A DNA stretch of 64,000 bases from Thermoanaerobaculia bacterium (GTDB taxonomy: Bacteria; Acidobacteriota; Thermoanaerobaculia; Multivoradales; J023), in NCBI GenBank assembly GCA_028066595.1, contig JALCBJ010000009.1:1-64000 (forward strand), in the 5' to 3' direction. A program made the position numbers and the translations under genes. This document shows, piece after piece, positions 1 to 8,487 of the stretch. Positions within the stretch are counted from its first letter, which is position 1, and every line of letters starts with the position of its first letter. The notes beneath the pieces were generated by a model. That model was not told the origin of the DNA and did no database searches. It saw only the letters and a list, made by a program, of their open reading frames with translations.

Positions 1-77
1 TAATCCTTGAGCGAATCGCAAATGTCGCACGAACTTGTCAATCGGCACACTAGTGCATTCTTCGTCATGTAATCCTC

Positions 78-662
78 CTATCCCTTGTCGTCCAGTTCCA
101 CGTCGGCCAGTTCTGCCAGGGCCCGGCGCGCCCATCGCGCCAGGCCTTGGTATGACTCCATGCCGAGCTCCAGAGCCAGGCGGCCCGTGGGCAGGACTCC
201 CGGTGGCAGCCGGCTGTCGAGCATCGTTCCGTGATGAGCTTCCAGCCCCAGTAACAGAGCATCGATTCCGTCGGCTACCTCGCGCAGAAACCTGCAGATG
301 ATGCTCCGGTCGACCAGTTGGCCCATGAAGCTGAAGCGCAAGATCAGCTCCTCGGAGCGCCAAACAAGATCCTCGTGGGTTACCGCTTGCGACGCCCAGG
401 CTTCGAGCTCCTCGAGACCGCTCGGGGTCAGCGAATAGACCCGGCGCGGCCGCATCGATCCCGCCCGTTCGACAGTCCCAGCGAGGAGCTCGCGGTTCTC
501 CAAACGCTTTAGCGCCGGATAGATCGCCCCCGGGCTCGAGCTGTAGTGCCCCATGGGCGTCGTTTCGAAGATCTTGCACAGGTCGTAGCCGGCCCGCGGC
601 TCCTGCTGGATTAGTCCCAAGAGAGCAAGCTCGAGGTTCGTCAGTGGACGTGGCGTTTTCAT
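78..662 (-). CDS. PadR family transcriptional regulator
   Basis: Likely DNA-binding repressor of the PadR family, about 194 aa. The N-terminal winged helix reads LTNLELALLGLI, then AGYDLCKIF, then GAIYPALKRLE and RRVYSLTPSGLEELE, the usual PadR order of helices and wing. The C-terminal half (about residues 95-190) is the helical dimerisation region typical of the longer (Vir-type) PadR proteins. I chose the ATG at 662 because family alignments begin just before LTxLExALLGL and because a TATAAT box lies 7 nt upstream of it. In-frame ATGs also occur at 671 and 686; those starts would lie inside the promoter-like direct repeats. No regulated transporter is visible beside it, since the left side is cut by the window edge. 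The family is secure, the inducer and targets unknown. Confidence 0.85.
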   Translation of the reverse strand: MKTPRPLTNLELALLGLIQQEPRAGYDLCKIFETTPMGHYSSSPGAIYPALKRLENRELLAGTVERAGSMRPRRVYSLTPSGLEELEAWASQAVTHEDLVWRSEELILRFSFMGQLVDRSIICRFLREVADGIDALLLGLEAHHGTMLDSRLPPGVLPTGRLALELGMESYQGLARWARRALAELADVELDDKG

Positions 663-698
663 ACGATTCATTATATTACGATTCATAATAATAATCTA
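662..698 (-). promoter_or_regulatory. Putative padR promoter with two direct repeats
   Basis: On the minus strand a TATAAT box (675-670) is preceded, 17 nt upstream, by a weak -35 (TAGATT, 698-693). The box ends 7 nt before the ATG at 662, so the transcript could start at the A of the ATG (leaderless). Two perfect copies of TACGATTCAT (plus strand 662-671 and 677-686, 15 bp period) lie in the promoter and could be an autoregulatory operator. The AT-richness of 660-697 stands out from the GC-rich surroundings. Confidence 0.4.
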
Positions 699-978
699 GA
701 GCTGCCGCTGAACGAGGGGGACATCGACCGTGGTCACCTTACCGAGGATCAAGATCGACTCGCAGCTGGATCGTGCGTATGGGCGTGGGCCATTTCTGCG
801 ATGCGCGCGGCAGTTCGGGACGGCGGCGCTCTCGGACGACATCTCCGGGGGAGGGATGCCTCGTGCTACGATCTTCACAACGTTCCTGCTGTCTCGTCGC
901 CGGTATGGAGCTGATCACGGCACACTGGCAACCAGAGGCATTCGAATGCAAGCCGCGACTGATTCGTGCTCGATCCTC
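687..978. other. Intergenic region, no gene seen
   Basis: Short frames open through this stretch, but none has a plausible start or protein-like composition. The downstream frame is open from 730, yet its residues before the signal peptide at 979 look like non-coding read-through. Apart from the divergent padR promoter at its left edge I see no clear signal. Confidence 0.4.
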
Positions 979-1830
979 ATGTCGAAGCGAGGTACCCTAG
1001 TCGTTCTCCCGTTCCTCGTATGTATCCTCGTCTCTGCCACGGTCCACGGCCAGCCGGCGGACAACGAGTGGACACTTGAGCGCATGGAGTGGTCGAACCC
1101 GGTCGAGGATCTCGACTCCGTCACCATCACCAACCGATACGGCGCCATTCGCATCGGCGGTACGAGCGGAGAGCTCGCTGACATCGCCGACTTCCACGGC
1201 ATGGCCCAGTACCATGCCGATGATCCGCGGAAACCGGTTCTCGTCAGCCAGTTCGAGGACGGAGCGCTCTCCTTGGAGATCACGTACCCAAACGACGCCG
1301 AGGTGACCGATCCACCGGATAGCTGGCGGAAGCGACGCACTGACATCACTGTTTATGTCGACAAGAACGCCCATTTGAACCTTGAAACCCTGCACGGCGC
1401 CGTCGTCGTCCGAAGCTACTCCGGTCCGATCAACGTCCGTTCGGAGTCGGGAGACGTCCAGATCAAGGCAGAAGGTCCGCTCCAGGTCATGAGCAAGTAT
1501 GGCGCTGTTGAGACCTTCTTCCAGTCTGCCAACCTGCCGACACCGCTCGCCCTCGAGACGGTGACCGGCTCGATTCACCTTTCGTTGCCTTGGCATGCAA
1601 GCCCACATGCCTCGCTCGAAACCCGTGGCGAGATCAGCAGCGACTACTCGATTGGCATCGAGTGGTTGCCCGATTCGACGCTCAAACGTGGCTCGGTCGA
1701 CGAGAGCCACTCGGCCGAACCGATCATTCTGCGAAGCAACCAGGGCAATATTCGTCTTTTGCGCAGGATCGACGATCGTCGACCTGCACCGTCCGAAACC
1801 AACGCCGAGTCCTTGGAGAGAAGCCGATGA
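979..1830 (+). CDS. Secreted DUF4097-like beta-solenoid protein
   Basis: Predicted exported protein of 283 aa. A signal peptide opens it: MSKRG, then a hydrophobic stretch ending in ATVHGQ. The body consists of short repeating beta strands such as SVTITNRYGAIRI, LHGAVVVRSYSGPINV and SGDVQIKAEGPLQV. This is the pattern of DUF4097 (putative adhesin / auto-transporter-like) proteins, which often sit beside regulators in envelope-stress loci. The start at 979 is chosen because it opens the signal peptide; ATG 946 is an alternative. Its stop overlaps the next gene in an ATGA arrangement (1827-1830), so the two are probably co-translated. Biochemical function unknown. Confidence 0.65.
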   Translation: MSKRGTLVVLPFLVCILVSATVHGQPADNEWTLERMEWSNPVEDLDSVTITNRYGAIRIGGTSGELADIADFHGMAQYHADDPRKPVLVSQFEDGALSLEITYPNDAEVTDPPDSWRKRRTDITVYVDKNAHLNLETLHGAVVVRSYSGPINVRSESGDVQIKAEGPLQVMSKYGAVETFFQSANLPTPLALETVTGSIHLSLPWHASPHASLETRGEISSDYSIGIEWLPDSTLKRGSVDESHSAEPIILRSNQGNIRLLRRIDDRRPAPSETNAESLERSR

Positions 1831-3521
1831 GTCGAAACATTACACCCCGAACCGTCTCAGTTTGTTGCATCCTGCTAGCTCTCCTCGCTCTTGCCGCGAT
1901 GCCTCTCACCGCCCAGGAAGACCGTGTGGTGGTCAAGGGCGCCGAGGTAGTTGGCGATTCGGTCGAGCCCCACAGGTTCTACGGTGACGTGCGCGACCTG
2001 CCGACGGTGAACCAATGGGGGCCCGGCGATCCGTACGTGCCGAGCCCGCGGCGTTGGTACGGTCCGGATTTCAGCGTCCCGACCGAGCCCCAACTCGACC
2101 CGCTGGTCACGCGGCAGCGTGGTGTTCCGACGCGCGGCGCGCAGACCTCGATTCTCCAGGGTTTCGAGGGTGTCGACAATGGATTTCTTCCGGATCCGAG
2201 CCTCGATGTCGGTCCGAATCACGTCATTCACGTCGTGAACGCGAGTGCCTTCGCCATCTACGACAAGGCGGGGAACGTCCTCGCTGGCCCTACCGCCCTG
2301 GACTCGCTCGGTACGGGCGCCTGCGCAGCAGGCCAGGGCGATCCGATCGTTCTCTACGACGAGGCCTCCGATCGCTGGTTGATCAGCGAGTTCTCGAGCG
2401 GATTCGGCCAGTGCCTCTACATCTCGATGACCAACGACCCCGTCTCCGGTGGCTGGTGCCAGTACCTCCACCCACCGAGCACCGACTACCAGAAGTACGC
2501 GTTCTGGCCCGGCATGATCGTCGGTACTGCGAACGAGGGCAATTCCCCGCCGGTCTACCTGTTCGACTACGACAACATGATCAACTGCGACACTGCGCGG
2601 CCGGTACAGAAGCTGACCGGGCCCGGCTTGCCAGCTCTGGGATTCGAAGCCTTCACACCCGCTGATCGCGACGGCCCCAATGCGCCGCCTGCAGGCTCAC
2701 CCGCTTTCATGCTTCGCCACCGCGACACCGAACTCGGCAATCAGGGTCCGAGCCTCCCGACGCAGGACATCATCGAGGTCTGGCAGGTGGAGGTCGATTT
2801 CGACAACGCGGCGAATACCGCGCTGACCCAGCTACCCGACATCCTGTTGAGCGAGTTCGACTCGAACCTCTGCCCGCCGCTCAACATTTTCTCGTGTATT
2901 CCCCAGCCGGGCACGAGCACGCGCGTGGACCCATTGCTGGAGGTCGTCATGTACAAGGTGCAGTACCGGAATTTCGGTACGCACGAATCGATGGTCGCCG
3001 TGATGCAGACCGACATCGGCGACTTCCAGGACCACGCGGGTGAGCGGTGGTTCGAGTTGCGGCGAACGCCAGCCGGATCGGGCAATTGGACGCTTCATCA
3101 GGAGGGTACCTACTCACCGGACGCTGACCATCGCTTCATGGGCGCCATCGGTATGGACGGCGATGGCAATATGCTGATGGTCTACGCCTTGTCGAGCTCC
3201 ACGACCAACCCCAGCGTGGCCTTCACTGGCCGTCTCGCCGGCGATCCCCTCGGCACGATGACCGAGCCTGAGCAAATCGTGATCGCCGGCGCCGGCAACA
3301 CCGGCTCCATCCGCTTTGGCGACTACAGCCACTTGAGCATCGACCCGGTGGACGACTGCACCTTCTGGTTCACCGTTCACTACACCGAGGCCGTCGACAA
3401 CTCGGCGGCCGGCATAGGATCCGTCCGCTTCAACTCTTGTTCCGGCGATCCCGGAATGATCTTCAGCGACGGCTTCGAGAGCGGCAACCTGACGGCGTGG
3501 TCAGTGACCGTCGGTAACTGA
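1827..3521 (+). CDS. Large secreted protein of unknown function
   Basis: Exported protein of 564 aa. The signal peptide (about residues 1-31) starts MSRNITPRT and ends near MPLTAQ. The mature part holds a region around residues 105-330 with GFEGVDNGFLPDPSLDVGPN, IYDKAGNVL and ASDRWLISEFS, resembling secreted proteins that carry sequential beta-propeller-like blades. It ends with IFSDGFESGNLTAWS, a short C-terminal tag seen on many secreted proteins of gammaproteobacteria and acidobacteria (family knowledge). No catalytic motif is recognised. It is translationally coupled to the upstream DUF4097-like gene (4-nt overlap), so the pair is likely one envelope or extracellular module. A 9-bp inverted repeat (3536-3544 / 3594-3602) follows the stop, without a clear T tract. 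Confidence 0.6.
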   Translation: MSRNITPRTVSVCCILLALLALAAMPLTAQEDRVVVKGAEVVGDSVEPHRFYGDVRDLPTVNQWGPGDPYVPSPRRWYGPDFSVPTEPQLDPLVTRQRGVPTRGAQTSILQGFEGVDNGFLPDPSLDVGPNHVIHVVNASAFAIYDKAGNVLAGPTALDSLGTGACAAGQGDPIVLYDEASDRWLISEFSSGFGQCLYISMTNDPVSGGWCQYLHPPSTDYQKYAFWPGMIVGTANEGNSPPVYLFDYDNMINCDTARPVQKLTGPGLPALGFEAFTPADRDGPNAPPAGSPAFMLRHRDTELGNQGPSLPTQDIIEVWQVEVDFDNAANTALTQLPDILLSEFDSNLCPPLNIFSCIPQPGTSTRVDPLLEVVMYKVQYRNFGTHESMVAVMQTDIGDFQDHAGERWFELRRTPAGSGNWTLHQEGTYSPDADHRFMGAIGMDGDGNMLMVYALSSSTTNPSVAFTGRLAGDPLGTMTEPEQIVIAGAGNTGSIRFGDYSHLSIDPVDDCTFWFTVHYTEAVDNSAAGIGSVRFNSCSGDPGMIFSDGFESGNLTAWSVTVGN

Positions 3522-3600
3522 GGCGTAGAGGAGAAAGAGCCGTACGGTCTGCCCCCGAGTCATCCGGACGACCGCGATGTTATTCCTTGCCCTTACGGCT

Positions 3601-5088
3601 CTATCCTGATTGACTGCGCTGCGGGTGCTCTGAGTCGGATCTAGTTGGGCACACTCTGGTAGATGACCGTGAGGTCGGAGGATTCTTGTGTTCTCCCAAG
3701 AGGTGCGGAGGGGCTTCGGGTCTGCGGCTCTCTACTTGTCGCTTCATTCTGCCCGCTCGGGAAGTCGGGAGAGAAGCGAGAGGTCGAGTCGACTCGTGTG
3801 CCTCCGGGCTGTGGACAATACGGTCTGCTGCCATGCGGGCCCCGCTAAGATTGCGCGAAGCGGGTCCCACTTCCAACTCGGCCAGAGGGCCCATGACAAA
3901 TAGGCCTTTTCGCCAGCTGAGATGACGATCCACAATAGGAAAGCCGTCTCGAGCAGTTGGCAAGTTCATGCCCGGGATAGCTTCGTCGAGGAACGCGCCG
4001 CCGGGCCGTCTCGATTGGAATCCTGTCGCGAGCACGACGGTGTCTGCCTCTAGGATCTTGACATCCTTGCTGAATTGAAAGACCAAATCTCCAGTGTCAT
4101 CGTACTGGGTCGTATCCAGCTCGAAAGGGTAGAGGTGGAGCTGTAGATTCCGCCGGGTCGGGCCGTGGGAGACGGTATGGACCTTAGCCAACTCCAGGCT
4201 AATGGTCTTGTCTCGTAGGATGGCTTCTTGAAGACGATCTGTGACTTCCGAGGCCAGCGATCCTATGTGGCGCGCTTCCCGGATCATACTCCTCCGCTTG
4301 GCGTAGCATTTCTCTCTATGGAAAGCCTTCAGTAGCGTTGGACCAAGCCAACCCGGGTCACTATCGAAGTCTTGTTTTTTCAGAAAGTGGCGCGATACGA
4401 GGAAGATCCGACGGTTCGGGTTGGCTTCCAGCAAGGCCAGCGCCAGTTGAGCTGCGGAGATCCCGGCGCCGACGATCGCCACGTCATCCGTTTCGGCAAT
4501 CTGTTCGCGTGTGAATTCCGGCGCAAAGATGTGCCAGATGTTCGCTTCGCCCTTCTGGCTCTTGTATTGAACGGCCCATGGCGGCCAGTTGAGATGGTCT
4601 CCTGCGCCTAGGGCAAGGACGATGTTCTTTGCCTCGATCTGCTCGCCAGAATGGGTTTGAACACGGTAGCCATGTTCGAGAGCCTGCAGGGAGCGCGCCT
4701 CGGCTGATCTCCAGAGTCTCATCAGAGCCTTCGCATCGACAAGAGACTGTACGTGATGCGTGAACAGCCGGAGTGACGGGCGAGAATAGGGCGCGATGAA
4801 GTCACGCTCGCGAACTGGGTGCTCTTCTCTCAGCTCGCGCTTTGCAGCCATGAATGCCTTGGTCTCGGCGTGACGCGCCAGCGACAGTGGATCCACGTCG
4901 AGGTTGTGAACTCTCGGGGAGCGCAAATGGAGCATGCCCGTATTGTGAGTGTGGTGCTTCCACCGGGCGAGCGGCTCAGCATGCGGATCCAAGATCGCGA
5001 TCCTCTCGGGGTGGACGCCTCGATCAAGTAGGCGACAGGCCATGTGGATTCCGTGGGGTCCACCTCCGACAATCAGCCAGTCCAACAT
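3601..5088 (-). CDS. FAD/NAD(P)-binding oxidoreductase (monooxygenase-like)
   Basis: Flavoprotein of 495 aa with two dinucleotide-binding folds. The FAD site is at the N-terminus (WLIVGGGPHGIHMA, residues 4-17); the NAD(P) site is near residue 200 (VAIVGAGISAAQLALAL); the ATGF motif (VVLATGF) lies near residue 355. This layout matches class B flavin monooxygenases and the SidA/lysine N-monooxygenase relatives often named FAD/NAD(P)-binding protein. The last 60 or so residues are basic, low-complexity and probably not part of the fold. Its neighbours are unrelated secreted proteins, so the substrate cannot be inferred. It converges on the upstream secreted protein and has about 530 bp of non-coding DNA upstream. 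Confidence 0.7.
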   Translation of the reverse strand: MLDWLIVGGGPHGIHMACRLLDRGVHPERIAILDPHAEPLARWKHHTHNTGMLHLRSPRVHNLDVDPLSLARHAETKAFMAAKRELREEHPVRERDFIAPYSRPSLRLFTHHVQSLVDAKALMRLWRSAEARSLQALEHGYRVQTHSGEQIEAKNIVLALGAGDHLNWPPWAVQYKSQKGEANIWHIFAPEFTREQIAETDDVAIVGAGISAAQLALALLEANPNRRIFLVSRHFLKKQDFDSDPGWLGPTLLKAFHREKCYAKRRSMIREARHIGSLASEVTDRLQEAILRDKTISLELAKVHTVSHGPTRRNLQLHLYPFELDTTQYDDTGDLVFQFSKDVKILEADTVVLATGFQSRRPGGAFLDEAIPGMNLPTARDGFPIVDRHLSWRKGLFVMGPLAELEVGPASRNLSGARMAADRIVHSPEAHESTRPLASLPTSRAGRMKRQVESRRPEAPPHLLGEHKNPPTSRSSTRVCPTRSDSEHPQRSQSG

Positions 5089-5619
5089 GTGTTCTCGTTC
5101 AGTGCGCGCCGTAAAGACGGTGCTCGGGTTGAAGCACGATCATCAACGTGGGGTGGGAAGTAGCCAGGTGGTCGCCGTAGCTAAGGAATGCAAGCAGCTT
5201 GCAAGACGTTATACGCAAGCTGACGGTGAGTGCAAGGCGAGCCTCTCGGTGCCTACGACTCCTGTGGCTTGCATGGCCTCTTCCACATCGCTCGATTCCA
5301 ACTGGCTCGTTGCGCCACGGTGTGCCTAGACGCCAGCCTAGTGTTGGGCCTGGAGCCCGTTTCGTACCGGTAGGTGGATCGAGGGTGGTCAGAGCCTTCG
5401 GACAGTCGCTCACAACGACCCGACCCTTCGATCCAGGCTTCGATACTGAATCGCCTCCGCGACGTCTCCGGCGGCGATGTCGTCGCGCTGGGGGAGGCCG
5501 GCGATGGTCGCATCCAACCTTCAGATATCGTATTATCGCTTGACGAACTTACTGGGCGAGATCCCTTCCTGGGCGTGAGAGGCGCCTGCGGCCGGGTTCG
5601 CCTCAACCGAGGTTGGAAG
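5089..5619. other. Intergenic region between divergent genes
   Basis: I see no convincing gene here. The downstream frame is open from 5374, but its residues before the signal peptide at 5620 do not look like protein. The one structural feature is a perfect 8-bp inverted repeat, CAGCTTGC (5195-5202) and GCAAGCTG (5215-5222), with 12 nt between the arms. It could be a regulator site or a small hairpin. Confidence 0.35.
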
Positions 5620-7272
5620 ATGATGACGGATACGCTCCGCTGTTTGGTCGTGCTCGCGAGCCTGACAGCTCTCTTTCCGAGCGACGCCGACGCTGAAAAC
5701 GGCTCCTGCCGCTGGTCGACAGACTTTTCGGTTTCCGGCCTCGACGGACCGGTTCTCGCCATCGCGTCGGAAGAGACGGGCAGCGGCAGGCGAATCTACG
5801 TTGGTGGCCATTTCGCCGCGGTCGATGGCTACCTGGCCAATCACATTGCGGTTTGGGCGGACGGACGCTGGAGCGTACTGGAGGTTCCCGGAGGCGTCGG
5901 TGTTAACGGGCCCGTGCGGGCTCTGACCTTCTGGGACGATGGAACGGGTCCCGCGCTCTACGTTGGTGGCGACTTCACGTCGGCTGGCGGCGTTGTGGTC
6001 GACAACATCGCGCGCTGGCAGGACGGGGAGTGGTCGGCTCTCGGTTCGGGGTCGGCGCCGGGAGTCTCATCCAACCAGGAGTTCGCCAGCTTTCAGGTTC
6101 AAGACTTACTCCCCTTCGACGATGGAACCGGGTCCGCGCTCTACGTGACTGGGTCCTTCAGCACGGCCGGCGGTAGACCCGCCAACGGCCTTGCCCGATG
6201 GGACGGAACGGCCTGGTCTGCACCACTACTCGATCCATCTGTCCGCGCGGCATCGTACTCTCTGTCCCTATGGGACGACGGGACGGGCGAGTCGCTCTAC
6301 GTCGGCGTTTCGAAACTGGAGGATGGCCGGTTGTTGCCCCTAGGCGGTGTTGACATCTCCGACGTCCTCGACGTAACAGTGTGGAACGACGGTTCAGGTG
6401 AGACGCTCTTCCTCGCGGGAAGTCTCGAGACTCTAGGTCGCGATATCGCGAAATGGACTGGAAGCAAGTGGCAGTTGATTGGCAGAGTCGACCACCACTC
6501 TCACGATGTGATCTGGTCTCTGGAGAGCTTGCAGATTGGCGATGAGAATCTCCTCGTCGCTGGAGGGCGGTTTCAGACCATTGGTGGCGTACCAGCCAGC
6601 CTCATCATGGCATACGACGGCACCGAATGGCGGAATCTCGGCGACCCACCTGCGCAGGCGCTAGAAGGCTTCGAAATACGGACCCTCGCGACGGTCGATA
6701 TCGACGGCCCCAAGCTCGTCGCTGGCGGCGACTTCACCGCCGTCGCCAGCAAGAGGACTACCCATTTCGCGTTGTGGGATGGTTCGAACTGGGAAGCTCC
6801 GACATCTGGCGTGCCGCATCGAGGAGGAATCCTGGGAAGCGTCCACACGATCGCCGAGTGGGACGACGGCACGGGTCTCGCGACGTACGTCGGTGGCTGC
6901 TTCCTCTATGCCAGCGGAGAACGCGCCAATCACATCGCGAAGTGGGAGTCGGGACGCTGGGTCCCGCTACGCGGTCCGGACGGGGTCGGCGTTTCGGACA
7001 CGGTATTCGCGCTCACTGTATGGGACGACGGCACCGGGCCCGCCTTGTATGCAGGCGGTACCTTTGACACAGCGGGTGGGATTGAGGTCAACGGCGTGGC
7101 CCGTTGGAACGGCCGGAGCTGGTCTGCTCTCGAAGGGCCTATGGGAGTCGGGCTGGGAGGCCGAGCGCGGGCTTTGGTCAGTTGGAACGACGGCGCCGGA
7201 TCTGATCTCTATGTGGGCGGCTACTTCTTCACGGCGGGCGCCTTTGTCTCGGTGCCCAAGACCGCTTCCTGA
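5620..7272 (+). CDS. Secreted propeller-like repeat protein, C-terminus lost by frameshift
   Basis: Exported protein, 550 aa as read. A signal peptide (MMTDTLRCLVVLASLTALF) is followed by about ten repeats built on WDDGTGPALYVGGDFTSAGG plus IARWxxGxWSxLGS. This is the pattern of bacterial beta-propeller-like cell-surface proteins of unknown ligand. The frame ends abruptly inside the last repeat (after YVGGYFFTAGA) in an unrelated tail. Sequence homologous to the usual C-terminal module of such proteins resumes in another frame from about 7233. The gene therefore looks frame-shifted or partly deleted, and the protein probably lacks its normal C-terminal domain. The start at 5620 opens the signal peptide; ATG 5623 is equally possible. 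Confidence 0.65.
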   Translation: MMTDTLRCLVVLASLTALFPSDADAENGSCRWSTDFSVSGLDGPVLAIASEETGSGRRIYVGGHFAAVDGYLANHIAVWADGRWSVLEVPGGVGVNGPVRALTFWDDGTGPALYVGGDFTSAGGVVVDNIARWQDGEWSALGSGSAPGVSSNQEFASFQVQDLLPFDDGTGSALYVTGSFSTAGGRPANGLARWDGTAWSAPLLDPSVRAASYSLSLWDDGTGESLYVGVSKLEDGRLLPLGGVDISDVLDVTVWNDGSGETLFLAGSLETLGRDIAKWTGSKWQLIGRVDHHSHDVIWSLESLQIGDENLLVAGGRFQTIGGVPASLIMAYDGTEWRNLGDPPAQALEGFEIRTLATVDIDGPKLVAGGDFTAVASKRTTHFALWDGSNWEAPTSGVPHRGGILGSVHTIAEWDDGTGLATYVGGCFLYASGERANHIAKWESGRWVPLRGPDGVGVSDTVFALTVWDDGTGPALYAGGTFDTAGGIEVNGVARWNGRSWSALEGPMGVGLGGRARALVSWNDGAGSDLYVGGYFFTAGAFVSVPKTAS

Positions 7273-7931
7273 TTGAGATTACATGGCACGACTTTGACGG
7301 CAATGAGGGCAACGGACGTGTCGTGCCGTTCCAGACCGGCGACTCGGGTCTCTACTACTTCTTCGATGCCGATAACTGGGAAATGCTGGTCAAGGTGCTC
7401 GACGCCTGCGGCTTCAACGACCATTTCTGGGTCTTCTCCGCCGCTACCACCAATGTCGAGTACACGCTTACAGTGACCGATACCTTTACCGGCAAGAAGA
7501 AACGGTACTTCAACTCCCTGGGGACGGCGGCGCCAGCCATCACCGACACCTCGGCATTCGCAACGTGCGGCGCACGCGGTTCCGCATCGGCTGTTTTCGC
7601 GCCGGCCTCGGCCTCGTTCCCTTCTCCGGCCGAACAAGGCCTCAGAAGAAGGCGCGAATCGACGCCCGCCACCGAGAAGACGGAGTGCGTGCCTTCCGGG
7701 ACGACGATGTGCTTGGAAGGCGGCCGTTTCGCGTTGGAGATCGACTGGCGCAACTTCATGGACGAGACAGGGCCGGGCCTCGTAGTCCAGGGAACTCCGT
7801 CCGATGACTCCGGACTCTTCCAGTTCTTTGGCGAGAACAACTGGGAGGTGCTGGTCAAGGTGCTGGATGCATGCACTTTCAACGGTCGCTTTTGGCTCTT
7901 TTCAGCTGCTCCCGGTGCTAAACTTTCCTCG
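7206..7931 (+). pseudogene. Out-of-frame remnant with two copies of a C-terminal beta module
   Basis: The frame is open from 7206 but has no plausible start. From about 7242 it reads LCLGAQDRFLIEITW, then DSGLYYFFDADNWEMLVKVL and NDHFWVFSAATT, a nearly complete copy of an about 105-aa module. After a linker a second copy begins (CVPSGTTMCLEGGRF, ALEIDWRNF, NNWEVLVKVLDACTF) and stops at FWLFSAA. There it runs without interruption into the lipoprotein gene at 7932. Most likely the first copy was the C-terminus of the propeller protein at 5620 and was separated by an indel near 7225-7240; the second is a truncated duplicate. A sequencing error could explain the first break but not the truncation of the second copy. 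Confidence 0.6.
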
Positions 7932-8459
7932 ATGCCGAGCCGCCTCATGAACCACATGCCACCGTCAGTACGGAGTCACCCCGGGCCATTGAAACTCGTC
8001 CTTGGGCTAGCCTTCTGGGCCCTCGCGGTCGGTCTTGCGGGATGCTCACCGCCCGGGGCAGAGGAGATCGACAAATCGGAGGTCAGGACCCTGCTCGAAG
8101 CGTATCTTCCGAAGCTGGGGGAGGCCTACGCCCAAGCCGATCCATCCGTCCTCGAACCATGGGCGGTACCCAAAGAAGTCGCACGGATCGAGCTGCGAAT
8201 CGGGGAGTTGGAGGCGAATGGGCAGGTCTACGAACCGGTTTTCCAGAGTCTCGAGGTGGTCAGTATCTCGCCCTGGAACTATTCCAACGCCTTCGTCACC
8301 ACCATTGAAATCTGGGACGTCAGTGCCTACACCATGGGGAGCCGCCGTCTGGTGAATCAGGCGCTCGGTCAGAAGAGCCGGGTCAAGTATCAACTGAAGC
8401 GCCGAGACGATAGCTGGGTCGTTTTGTATCGCGAGCTCGAGCAAACGCTCGAATCCTGA
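7932..8459 (+). CDS. Lipoprotein with IMS-like domain
   Basis: Predicted lipoprotein of 175 aa. A short basic N-region precedes LVLGLAFWALAVGLAGC, with the lipobox LAGC and the acylated cysteine at about residue 38. The rest is a small alpha/beta domain: ALxLLEAYLPKLGEAYAQAD-type helices, then PVFQSLEVVSI, then a strand-rich end with SRVKYQLKRRDDSWVVL. This resembles the IMS / ARC6-like or NTF2-like fold, a weak match by eye. ATG codons at 7932, 7947 and 7956 are possible starts. The frame is continuous with the upstream module remnant, so the native promoter may have been disturbed. It lies 28 bp before der. Confidence 0.6.
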   Translation: MPSRLMNHMPPSVRSHPGPLKLVLGLAFWALAVGLAGCSPPGAEEIDKSEVRTLLEAYLPKLGEAYAQADPSVLEPWAVPKEVARIELRIGELEANGQVYEPVFQSLEVVSISPWNYSNAFVTTIEIWDVSAYTMGSRRLVNQALGQKSRVKYQLKRRDDSWVVLYRELEQTLES

Positions 8460-8487
8460 GCTCGGACCGTTCCTCGGAGGTCCATCC

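Noticed and set aside
7206-8459. One large protein combining the two modules and the lipoprotein
   Set aside because: No start codon or ribosome-binding site near the beginning, and a lipoprotein signal in the middle of the frame would be senseless in a fused product.
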